Shown: positions 44,070-51,869 of the stretch, piece by piece
Position numbering within the stretch: position 1 is the first letter of the stretch
Layout: every line of letters begins with the position of its first letter
From: JBAXTZ01 sp037129925
GTDB taxonomy: Bacteria; Bacillota; Negativicutes; JBAXTZ01
Direction of reading: 5' to 3'
DNA length: 64,000 nucleotides
Assembly (NCBI GenBank): GCA_037129925.1
Contig: JBAXTZ010000013.1
Span: 1-64,000 of the forward strand
Made by a program: the position numbers and the translations under genes
Notes under the pieces: generated by a model
What the model saw: the letters and a program-made list of their open reading frames with translations, nothing else
Database searches by the model: none
Told to the model about the DNA's origin: nothing

Positions 44070-44097
44070 AGCCGCTGGCTGCTAGCGGCTGGTGGAC
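44070..44097. repeat. Heptamer array (AGCCGCT-like) between IIB and IIC
   Basis: AGCCGCT, GGCTGCT, AGCGGCT, GGTGGAC read as four 7-mers. The same AGCGGCTGGTGG string recurs in the gap after the IIC gene. The remainder of this gap can fold as GGCTGGTGGACA with TGTCCAGCC. Confidence 0.6.
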
Positions 44098-44156
44098 ACC
44101 GGCAGAAATGCCATTGTCCAGCCGCCAACCGCCAGTGGCAACGTGAGGAGAGAAGT

Positions 44157-45503
44157 ATGAATTTTATCATGACGTTCATCGAGAAGGTATTGATGCCGCC
44201 GATGACGAAGATTTCGACGCAGCGGCATATTATGGCGGTTCGCGATGGTATCGTTGCCTCCATGCCGTTCGTTATTGTCGGTTCAGTTTTCTTGATTGCC
44301 ATCGCATTACCGTTCGATGCCTGGAAAGAGCTTATCAAGCCTTACGCGCAGACGATAATTTTACCGTACCGGATTTCGCTTGGTTTAATATCGCTGTATG
44401 TAGCATTTGGTATCGGCTATAATTTGGCAAAATCCTACAAAATGGATCCGTTAGCCGGCGGAATTATGGCGTTTGGCGCCTTCATGATGACCCAGTTGCC
44501 AGTAAACGTCGGTGCTGAGATTTCAAAAATCATTGGCGACAATAAGCTTGGGGTGGTCGGTGAAAATCTGACAGCTTTTGGCGATAAAATGGGCTTGGCA
44601 TTTCCGTTGGAGCGGTTGGGTGCCCACGACATGTTTGTGGCGATTATTGTTTCGATTGTTGCCGTGGAAGTGTTGCGATTCTGTCGCGAGCGCAACCTCA
44701 CGATCAAGATGCCGGATGGAGTGCCGGAATCAATCGCCCGGTCGTTTGCTTTACTAATTCCGGTGGCGATTGTTATTCCAGTAATTTGGTTTTTTAGACA
44801 CATCGTTAATATCGATTTCGGCGTGCTAATCATGATGTTGTTCAAGCCGCTGGTTGTTGCCGGTAGCACATACATCGGTGCACTAGTGCCGGTGTTCCTG
44901 ATTGACGCGTTGTGGTTTTGCGGTATTCACGGGGACTCGGTGGTTGGTTCGGTTGCTCGTCCACTATGGACGATGATGATTGAACAAAATGGCGCCGCTG
45001 TGTTAAAAGGATTACCGGCACCGCATTTATTTCCTGAGCAATGCTTGCAATGGTTCGTCTGGATTGGCGGATCGGGCTGTACGCTCGGGCTGGTGGTTAT
45101 GATGATGTTTTCCAAGTCGACGTATCTGCGCGATATTGGCAAAGTATCGATAGTCCCGGGTATATTTAACATTAACGAACCGGTAACTTTTGGTTTGCCG
45201 ATTATGTATAATCCAATCATGATGTTACCGTTTGTGTTTGGGCCGCTGATAATTGGCACAACAACTTGGCTGTGCATGGCATTTGGTTGGGTGCAGGTGC
45301 CGTATATTTTGGTGGCCTGGACGTTGCCGGCGCCAATCGGCGCGCTGTTGTCGACCGGATTTGACTGGCGGGCGCTGGTGTTGTCGATGTTCAACTTGTG
45401 CTTGATGACCGCGATTTATTATCCGTTCTTTAAGGCTTACGAGCGAAAGCTGGTTGCGGACGAAGCGGCAGCTGCTACCTCGACTGAACACTATCAACTG
45501 TAA
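44157..45503 (+). CDS. PTS lactose/cellobiose-family IIC permease (copy 1)
   Basis: The 448-residue protein has about ten hydrophobic segments. Family motifs are AVRDGIVASMPFVIVGSVFL near the start, WFCGIHGDSVV, and INEPVTFGLPIMYNP (the sugar-binding NEP motif). It imports beta-glucosides as 6-phosphates together with the IIB. AGGAGAG precedes the ATG. Confidence 0.92.
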   Translation: MNFIMTFIEKVLMPPMTKISTQRHIMAVRDGIVASMPFVIVGSVFLIAIALPFDAWKELIKPYAQTIILPYRISLGLISLYVAFGIGYNLAKSYKMDPLAGGIMAFGAFMMTQLPVNVGAEISKIIGDNKLGVVGENLTAFGDKMGLAFPLERLGAHDMFVAIIVSIVAVEVLRFCRERNLTIKMPDGVPESIARSFALLIPVAIVIPVIWFFRHIVNIDFGVLIMMLFKPLVVAGSTYIGALVPVFLIDALWFCGIHGDSVVGSVARPLWTMMIEQNGAAVLKGLPAPHLFPEQCLQWFVWIGGSGCTLGLVVMMMFSKSTYLRDIGKVSIVPGIFNINEPVTFGLPIMYNPIMMLPFVFGPLIIGTTTWLCMAFGWVQVPYILVAWTLPAPIGALLSTGFDWRALVLSMFNLCLMTAIYYPFFKAYERKLVADEAAAATSTEHYQL

Positions 45504-45516
45504 TGTAATGGCTCTC

Positions 45517-45544
45517 GGCGGCTAGCCGCTAGCGGCTGGTGGCT
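45517..45544. repeat. Heptamer array (GGCGGCT-like) before the isoaspartyl peptidase
   Basis: GGCGGCT, AGCCGCT, AGCGGCT, GGTGGCT are four consecutive 7-mers, related to the array at 44070. Confidence 0.65.
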
Positions 45545-45559
45545 GTATAAGGGGGAAGT

Positions 45560-46504
45560 ATGAAAACATTTGCTATAGCAGTTCACGGCGGTTGCGGGTC
45601 GCAGGACAAAAATATGCCCGCTGCTGAAAAACAAGCGTTGCATGAATTGATGACTAAAGTGGTTAACGCCGGTAAACACATTCTTGAACGCGGCGGTTCA
45701 GCTGTTGATGCAGTCGAGGCATCGGTAATGGTCATGGAAGACGATCCGATTTTCAACGCTGGACGAGGCGGAACGTTTAATAGTATGGGCGAAATCGAGT
45801 TGGATGCGTCGATAATGAATGGCAAGAACTTTGCCTGTGGCGCGGTCGCCGGAGTGCGGACGGTTGCTAATCCGGTGAAGTTGGCGCGGGCAGTTATGGA
45901 ACAGTCCAAAAATGTACTGCTGATTTGCGGTGGCGCGGAGCGATTTGCCGAAGAAGTTGGTTTTGCAAAAATGCCTCCGGAGTACTTTCACAGCGAGATC
46001 CGCTATAAACGCTATTTGGCAGCGTTAGCCGAAGAAGAAGCGGCGAAAAACTTGCCCGAGTTAAAAAAAGGCACCGTCGGCGCGGTAGCATTAGATTGCA
46101 ATGGCAATTTGGCGGCGGCTACATCAACCGGCGGTATATTGATGAAAAAGTACGGCAGAGTTGGAGACACGCCAATAATCGGCGCCGGAACTTATGCTGA
46201 CAATCGCACCTGCGCGGTATCTTGCACCGGAACCGGTGAAGAGTTTATCCGCTATAATGTGGCCCGAGACGTTAGCAACAAAATGGAATATCTGGGCTAT
46301 GATATTTTTAACGCGACCGATGCAGTAATTAATCCTGAACGGGGCAAGCTCCAGCCGGATGATGGCGGCTTGATTGCCGTTGATAGTTTTGGCAATGTTG
46401 CCTGGCAGTGTACTTGCGACACTTTGCTCAGAGCCACAGCCGATAGCGACGGACGATTTGAAACTGGCATTTGGACTGAGGACGAACCACAGTTTTATAA
46501 TTAA
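45560..46504 (+). CDS. Isoaspartyl peptidase / L-asparaginase (Ntn hydrolase)
   Basis: The 314-residue protein has IAVHGGCGSQ at the start, FNAGRGGTFNSMGEIELDA, and GTVGAVALDCNGNLAAATST, where the Thr of GTVGAV becomes the nucleophile after self-cleavage. It hydrolyses isoaspartyl dipeptides or asparagine. It is an unexpected guest inside a PTS cluster, between IIC and the phospho-glycosidase; the GlcNAc-Asn bond cleaved by the related glycosylasparaginase is a tempting but unproven link. Confidence 0.9.
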   Translation: MKTFAIAVHGGCGSQDKNMPAAEKQALHELMTKVVNAGKHILERGGSAVDAVEASVMVMEDDPIFNAGRGGTFNSMGEIELDASIMNGKNFACGAVAGVRTVANPVKLARAVMEQSKNVLLICGGAERFAEEVGFAKMPPEYFHSEIRYKRYLAALAEEEAAKNLPELKKGTVGAVALDCNGNLAAATSTGGILMKKYGRVGDTPIIGAGTYADNRTCAVSCTGTGEEFIRYNVARDVSNKMEYLGYDIFNATDAVINPERGKLQPDDGGLIAVDSFGNVAWQCTCDTLLRATADSDGRFETGIWTEDEPQFYN

Positions 46505-46539
46505 CCTACCGAAAATGGTGTCAGTCAATAAAATAACTC

Positions 46540-46568
46540 GTGATATTTTGCTAAAGTCGGTGTATAAT
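46540..46568 (+). promoter_or_regulatory. Promoter of the GH4 gene
   Basis: GTGATA (46540-46545), 17-nt spacer, perfect TATAAT (46563-46568). The GGAGG ribosome site follows at 46588-46592. Confidence 0.55.
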
Positions 46569-46598
46569 GTCATAGTATTTTGTTAATGGAGGATGTTA

Positions 46599-47915
46599 AT
46601 GACAAAAGGACTCAAGATTGCGACGATTGGTGGCGGGTCTAGCTACACGCCGGAGATTGTTGAGGGATTTATTAATAAGAAATTAGCTGGTGAGTTGCCG
46701 CTTACCGATTTGTATCTAGTCGATGTTCCGGCTGGAAAAGACAAGTTGGAGATTGTTGGCACTTTAGCAAAACGGATGGTAGAAAAAGCCAACGCCAACA
46801 TTAATATTCATTTGACTTATGACCGCCGTGAGGCGCTCAAAGATGCCGATTTTGTAACTACTCAGTTTCGGGTTGGATTGTTAGATGCCCGGATTAAAGA
46901 CGAAAAAATTCCTTTGAAGTATAATCTTATTGGTCAAGAGACTAACGGACCGGGCGGATTTGCCAAGGCGCTCCGCACTATTCCGGTAATTTTGGACATC
47001 TGCAAAGACATGGCAGAACTCTGCCCGAATGCCTGGTTGATTAACTTTACTAATCCATCCGGAATGGTCACTGAAGCGGTATTAAAACATACTAATATCA
47101 AAGTTCTCGGACTGTGCAATGTGCCGCTGGGAATGAAACAGATGGTTGCTGATATGTACGGCGTGGAAATGGAGCGCATATATATTGAATTTGCCGGTTT
47201 GAATCATTTTGTTTGGGGACGGAAAATCCTCTTGGACGGTTTAGACGTTACGGCTGAAGTGCTTGATGCGCTCGTCAAGGGCGAAATCGTTGGTACGATG
47301 AAAAACATGCCGGATGCGGAGTGGAACGTTGATTTGCTCAAAGACCTCAAGATGTTGCCCTGCGGCTATCATCGTTACTATTATATGCGTAACGATGCCC
47401 TGGAGAAAGTTCTTAAAGAGTCAGCCGACAAAGGCGTTCGCGCTGAAGTTGTCAAGGGTGTGGAAGAAGAGTTGTTTGAACTCTACAAAGATCCTAATTT
47501 GGCTGAAAAGCCGGAGCAGCTCAGCAAACGCGGCGGAGCGCATTATTCCGATGCCGCGGTTAATCTGATAGCAGCAATCTATAATGACAAGCGCGATATA
47601 CACGTGGTTAACGTCCGAAACAACGGCACGATGAGTGATTTGCCAGACAATGTATCAATCGAGTGTAATTGCGTTGTGACCCGCGACGGCGCTAAACCGC
47701 TGGCCATTGGCAAACTGCCGATTGGTGCTCGGGGAATGTTGCAAATGCAAAAAGCCTTTGAAGAATTGGCGATTGAAGCGGCAGTTACCGGTAATTATGC
47801 AACGGCGCTTCATGCCATGACCATCAATCCATTGGTCGGTGATTCCAAACTCGCAAAAGCAGTGTTAGACGATTTGATTGAAGCGCATAAAGAATATCTG
47901 CCACAATTCAAATAA
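46599..47915 (+). CDS. Family 4 glycosidase, 6-phospho-beta-glucosidase type
   Basis: The 438-residue protein has the NAD-binding IATIGGGSSYTPEIVEG, FRVGLLDARIKDE, NPSGMVTEAV, LGLCNVP (metal-ligand Cys) and FAGLNHFVWG (metal-ligand His), all GH4 features. GH4 enzymes use NAD+ and Mn2+ and an oxidation-elimination route to split phosphorylated disaccharides. The product of the PTS (cellobiose- or chitobiose-6-phosphate) is the likely substrate. The ATG at 46599 is seven nt after GGAGG. Confidence 0.9.
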   Translation: MTKGLKIATIGGGSSYTPEIVEGFINKKLAGELPLTDLYLVDVPAGKDKLEIVGTLAKRMVEKANANINIHLTYDRREALKDADFVTTQFRVGLLDARIKDEKIPLKYNLIGQETNGPGGFAKALRTIPVILDICKDMAELCPNAWLINFTNPSGMVTEAVLKHTNIKVLGLCNVPLGMKQMVADMYGVEMERIYIEFAGLNHFVWGRKILLDGLDVTAEVLDALVKGEIVGTMKNMPDAEWNVDLLKDLKMLPCGYHRYYYMRNDALEKVLKESADKGVRAEVVKGVEEELFELYKDPNLAEKPEQLSKRGGAHYSDAAVNLIAAIYNDKRDIHVVNVRNNGTMSDLPDNVSIECNCVVTRDGAKPLAIGKLPIGARGMLQMQKAFEELAIEAAVTGNYATALHAMTINPLVGDSKLAKAVLDDLIEAHKEYLPQFK

Positions 47916-47941
47916 AAATAAATTATTAAAGGGGATTAATC

Positions 47942-48208
47942 ATGACAGAACAAGCTACTCAAATCAAAAACAGCGTAGGACTACACGCTCGTCCGGCATC
48001 AATGGTCGTTAAAGAAGCCGGCACTTTCAAATGCACCGTCGAATTAGTCAAAGCCGGAAAAGCGGTTAATGCTAAAAGTATTTTGAGCATTATGGGCGCC
48101 GGAATAAAAGCTGGTGAGGAAATTATTGTTCGCGCTGACGGCGAAGGCGAAGCTGATGCTGTGGCAGCGATTGTAAAACTTATTGAATCCGGTTTCGGCG
48201 AACACTAA
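47942..48208 (+). CDS. ptsH: Phosphocarrier protein HPr
   Basis: The 88-residue protein carries GLHARPAS with the phosphorylated His at 15 and NAKSILSIMGAG with Ser at 46, the target of HPr kinase in Firmicutes. It carries phosphate from enzyme I to IIA proteins. An HPr gene inside a sugar-specific PTS operon, without ptsI, is unusual and it may be a second, dedicated copy; the genome's main ptsHI cannot be seen here. Confidence 0.92.
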   Translation: MTEQATQIKNSVGLHARPASMVVKEAGTFKCTVELVKAGKAVNAKSILSIMGAGIKAGEEIIVRADGEGEADAVAAIVKLIESGFGEH

Positions 48209-48224
48209 AAGTTTCGCTGAAAAA

Positions 48225-48448
48225 CGCGCATTTACTTCGTTGCTCCTGTGCTTTCTTGCTTGCGTACTCCGTGTACGCGGCGCGGCGAAATGCGCGGAAG
48301 CGCCTTGTAACTACACATTTTTGAGCGAACTTTCAGAGGTGCATCTGTGCACTTTTGAACAAAAATTTTACCTAATAATGCGCGGAAGCGCCTTGTAACT
48401 GCACATTTTGAGCGAACTTTCAGAGGTGCATCTGTGCACTTTTGAACA
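48225..48448. repeat. Palindromic element plus two 72-bp direct repeats in the gap after ptsH
   Basis: CGCGCATTT (48225-48233) and AAATGCGCG (48288-48296) are inverted, enclosing a GCGTAC/GTACGC hairpin. The right arm starts a sequence, 48290-48361, repeated at 48378-48448 with one substitution and one indel. Each copy contains GCGCGGAAGCGC and GTGCATCTGTGCAC hairpins. No credible gene is present in this 312-bp gap; the terminator at its end is listed separately. Confidence 0.75.
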
Positions 48449-48480
48449 GAATATTCGATGAAAAGGTGTAATGGCGAAAT

Positions 48481-48510
48481 AAAAAGCGACCGAGGTTCGG
48501 TCGCTTTTTT
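48481..48510 (+). terminator. Intrinsic terminator before the second IIC
   Basis: AAAGCGACCGA and TCGGTCGCTTT pair around GGT, followed by a T-run. The symmetry (A-run left, T-run right) means it can act on both strands. Confidence 0.9.
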
Positions 48511-48521
48511 GATACGGAGAA

Positions 48522-49859
48522 ATGATGGATTTTATTAATAGTTTTGGTGAGCGGTTTATTGTGCCGATTGCCGGTTTTTTAAACCAAAACCGCTATCTCA
48601 AAGCGGTCAAGACGGGAATCGTCGCAATCTTTCCGTTTTTGGCGATCGGCGGGTTATTTTTGCTGTTGGCTTATCCGGCAGTTATGAAAATCGATTTTGC
48701 GGATTATGGTTTTCTGGGAAATTTTCTCGAGCTTTGGAAACTGTTAGCCGATGAGCATTTACAAACACTATTGTTACCGGCTCACCTTACGGTTGGTTTG
48801 AGCGCAATATGGGTAGCCATTGCCGTGGGCTATCAGTTAGCGAAGCATTACAAGTTGCCGCAACTGCAACTCGGACTGGTTAGCGGCGCGGCAGTAGTGC
48901 TGTGTTCGGCTCCGGAAAGTGTAATTGTGGTGCTAAAACTAGCGGCAAAAGCTGTTATGCAGGATGCGCCGTTTGCGATAATTCCCGATGGATTGATTGG
49001 CGCTCACGGGGTGTTGCCGGCGATAGTTATCGCTTTTTTTGTCGTGGAAACATTTCGGTTCATAGATAGTGCCGGGGCCAGGCTCAAATTGGCCGGCAGC
49101 GTTCCGCCAGCAGTAATGCCGTCAATTGTCGGCTTATTAACTGCCGGTTTGACTTTGCTGGTTATATTTATCGTTAATGAAACTTTTCATGTGGCTTTGG
49201 ATGTCAGCTTAGCCGGCTGTTTATGGATGCTAATTAATCCGATTTTGTTTATCGTCGGTAGTCTGCCGTTTATATTGCTAATCGTATTCTTTTCCCAATG
49301 GATTTGGTTTGTCGGAATGCATGGCTGTAATACTACTATGCATCTGCTCCAGCCGTTTACCATTGTATTTATTTTATTGAATGCCGAGTTGGTCATGAAT
49401 GGTCACGCGCCGACCCATGCATTCACCGATCCATTTTGGAATTATACGGTAATTGTTGGCGGCAACGGTGCGACCATGGGTTTGGTGCTGCTCACGCGGC
49501 TGGTGGCAAAATCACAGCATTTGCGAGATGCCTCAAAACGCGCGCTCGGTTCGGTAGCGTTTAACGTTAATGAATTGGTCGTGTTTGGTTATCCGGTTAT
49601 CCAAAATCCACGACTAATGTTGCCTTATTTGCTAATCCCGGTAATTAATGCCGCGATTACCTATTTGAGCATCAGTTATGGCTTCGTCAATGCTGCGTTT
49701 TGTATGATGCCGTGGACGGTGCCAGGACCACTCGGGGCTTTTTTGTCCACGTTGGATTACCGGGCGTTGCTATTGGTCTGTGGTTTAATTGTTTTAGACG
49801 GGCTAATATACTTGCCGTTTTTGGTGAAGTATGACCGGGAGTTAGCACTTGAAGAATGA
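48522..49859 (+). CDS. PTS lactose/cellobiose-family IIC permease (copy 2)
   Basis: The 445-residue protein is a diverged paralog of the IIC at 44157: LKAVKTGIVAIFPFLAIGGLFL, WFVGMHGCNTTM, FNVNELVVFGYPVIQNP. The NEP sugar-site motif is NEL here and the GIHGDS motif is GMHGCN, so its sugar may differ or its coupling be altered. No IIB follows it; the next gene is ligA. GGAGA precedes the ATG (48522 or 48525), right after a terminator, leaving no obvious promoter room. Confidence 0.85.
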   Translation: MMDFINSFGERFIVPIAGFLNQNRYLKAVKTGIVAIFPFLAIGGLFLLLAYPAVMKIDFADYGFLGNFLELWKLLADEHLQTLLLPAHLTVGLSAIWVAIAVGYQLAKHYKLPQLQLGLVSGAAVVLCSAPESVIVVLKLAAKAVMQDAPFAIIPDGLIGAHGVLPAIVIAFFVVETFRFIDSAGARLKLAGSVPPAVMPSIVGLLTAGLTLLVIFIVNETFHVALDVSLAGCLWMLINPILFIVGSLPFILLIVFFSQWIWFVGMHGCNTTMHLLQPFTIVFILLNAELVMNGHAPTHAFTDPFWNYTVIVGGNGATMGLVLLTRLVAKSQHLRDASKRALGSVAFNVNELVVFGYPVIQNPRLMLPYLLIPVINAAITYLSISYGFVNAAFCMMPWTVPGPLGAFLSTLDYRALLLVCGLIVLDGLIYLPFLVKYDRELALEE

Positions 49860-49868
49860 GAGGCAAAC

Positions 49869-51869
49869 ATGGTTTTTCCGGAAATTAGAATTATTGAATT
49901 ACACAAACAAATTGCCCTACATAATCAAAATTACTATCAGTACGATAAGCCGTCGATTACCGACAGCGAATATGACGCGTTAATCCGGGAATTAATCGAA
50001 CTTGAAACCCAATACCCGGAACTCGCGCTTGCAGCTTCGCCGACTAAACAAGTTGGCGGCGCTGTGGATGAACGATTGCGCAAGACCAAGCATCTGACGC
50101 CAATGATTAGTTTGGCTAACGCGTTTAATGAAGCTGAACTGGGTAGTTTTGACGCCAGAGTCAAGAAAACCCTGCAAGTGGAAAATGTGGAATATATTTG
50201 CGAACTGAAGATTGATGGTTTGGCAGTAAATCTGTTATATGAACAAGGGCGATTAAGCCGCGCGACAACTCGCGGCGATGGTGAATATGGCGAGGACGTA
50301 ACTGCCAATGTGCTGACAATTGCCGCCATTCCGCGGCTGATTACAGCGGCAGATTTTCCCGATTTGATCGAAATTCGTGGCGAAGTATATATGCCGCGAG
50401 CCAGCTTTGCCCGTCTGAATAGCGAGCGTGTGGAAAATGGCGAACCGACATTTGCCAACCCGCGTAATGCGGCCGCAGGTTCGTTACGGCAATTGGACAG
50501 AAATATTACGGCTGGGCGGGCGTTGGACGCTTTTTTTTACGCTTGCGGCGACAACGCAGGCTTCGCAACCCATAGCGGTTTTTTGACGAAATTAGCCGAC
50601 TGGGGATTTAAAGTTAACGAGAACTTTTCCGTATGCGTGGATATTAGCTCCGTCACAGAATTCGTTGCGACTTGGGCAGAAAAACGCCATTCATTGCCCT
50701 ACGATACCGATGGCATCGTGGTTAAAACCGATAGCTATCGCTGGCAGAACGTTCTTGGCAACACCGCCAAGGAGCCGCGCTGGGCAGTTGCTTACAAATT
50801 TCCGCCTGAACAAGCCCAAACGCAAATATTAGCGATAATTGCCAGTATTGGACGAACCGGGGTGATTACACCGGTTGCGCAATTGCAGCCGGTATTGTTG
50901 TCCGGAAGCTTGGTCAGTAATGTCACGCTGCATAACAGCGAATTCATCGCCGACAAAGACATTCGTATCAAGGATATAGTGTTAGTACATAAAGCCGGAG
51001 AAATCATCCCGGAAATTGTCAATGTTTGCAAGCAACTTCGCGATGGCAGCGAGCAGATTTATGAATTTCCGAAGCGCTGTCCGGCTTGCGGAAGCGAATT
51101 GCAGAAACTAAATGACGTTGCCGCCATTCGCTGTATTAACAAGTACTGTCCGGCGCAAATTAAAGAAAAAATTATCCACTTTTCATCCCGCGACGCGTTA
51201 AATATTGAAGGATTAGGACCGGCTAATGTCGAATTATTGTTAAAGAACCGATTAATTAGCGATGTAGCGGACTTGTATAGTTTGCAAAAAGCCAATCTGT
51301 CTGGTTTGGAGCGCTTTGGTGAAAAATCAATTGAAAATCTTTTGGCGGCGATAGCGGCGAGCAAAGCCGCGCCATTATATAAAGTACTGTATGGTTTGGG
51401 AATTCGTCACGTCGGTGAAAAAACCGCGCGATTGCTCGCTGAAAAAATGTTGTCAATGACCAATGTTATGGCAGCTAATGTTGCGGAAATTCAAGCGATT
51501 GAAGCCTGCGGCAGCAGTGTCGCGGAAAGTATTGTCGAATATTTTGCTGATTCCACCAATTGTGACTTGGTAAACCGACTGATAAGTTGTGGACTGACAA
51601 TGCCGGTAGAAGTTATTGCAGCTGGAATATTTACGGGAAAGAGCTTTGTCATTACCGGCACCCTGCCTAATCTCCGGCGTGCTGAAGCACAACAGCTTAT
51701 TGAACAGAATGGCGGAAAGACACTAGCGGCGGTGAGCAAGGCAACTGACTTTGTATTGGTTGGCGCTGATGCTGGCAGTAAATTGGCTAAAGCTGAAAAG
51801 CTCGGGCTGACGATTATTGATGAAATGGAATTTTTAGCGATGCTCGCAGCAACGGAAAGCAGTGAATAG
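49869..51869 (+). CDS. ligA: NAD-dependent DNA ligase
   Basis: The 666-residue protein has the complete LigA layout: Ia domain (HNQNYYQYDKPSITDSEYD), adenylated Lys in CELKIDGLAVNL, OB fold, a four-Cys zinc site (CPACGSEL and CINKYCPAQ), helix-hairpin-helix repeats and a C-terminal BRCT domain from FTGKSFVITGTLPN. It seals nicks in replication and repair. In many Firmicutes ligA follows pcrA and precedes gatCAB; here PTS genes precede it. Confidence 0.97.
   Translation: MVFPEIRIIELHKQIALHNQNYYQYDKPSITDSEYDALIRELIELETQYPELALAASPTKQVGGAVDERLRKTKHLTPMISLANAFNEAELGSFDARVKKTLQVENVEYICELKIDGLAVNLLYEQGRLSRATTRGDGEYGEDVTANVLTIAAIPRLITAADFPDLIEIRGEVYMPRASFARLNSERVENGEPTFANPRNAAAGSLRQLDRNITAGRALDAFFYACGDNAGFATHSGFLTKLADWGFKVNENFSVCVDISSVTEFVATWAEKRHSLPYDTDGIVVKTDSYRWQNVLGNTAKEPRWAVAYKFPPEQAQTQILAIIASIGRTGVITPVAQLQPVLLSGSLVSNVTLHNSEFIADKDIRIKDIVLVHKAGEIIPEIVNVCKQLRDGSEQIYEFPKRCPACGSELQKLNDVAAIRCINKYCPAQIKEKIIHFSSRDALNIEGLGPANVELLLKNRLISDVADLYSLQKANLSGLERFGEKSIENLLAAIAASKAAPLYKVLYGLGIRHVGEKTARLLAEKMLSMTNVMAANVAEIQAIEACGSSVAESIVEYFADSTNCDLVNRLISCGLTMPVEVIAAGIFTGKSFVITGTLPNLRRAEAQQLIEQNGGKTLAAVSKATDFVLVGADAGSKLAKAEKLGLTIIDEMEFLAMLAATESSE

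Noticed and set aside
48290..48448. CRISPR array
   Set aside because: Only two copies of a 72-bp repeat with a 16-bp spacer are present, and no cas genes; repeat and spacer sizes do not fit. The heptamer arrays have no spacers at all.
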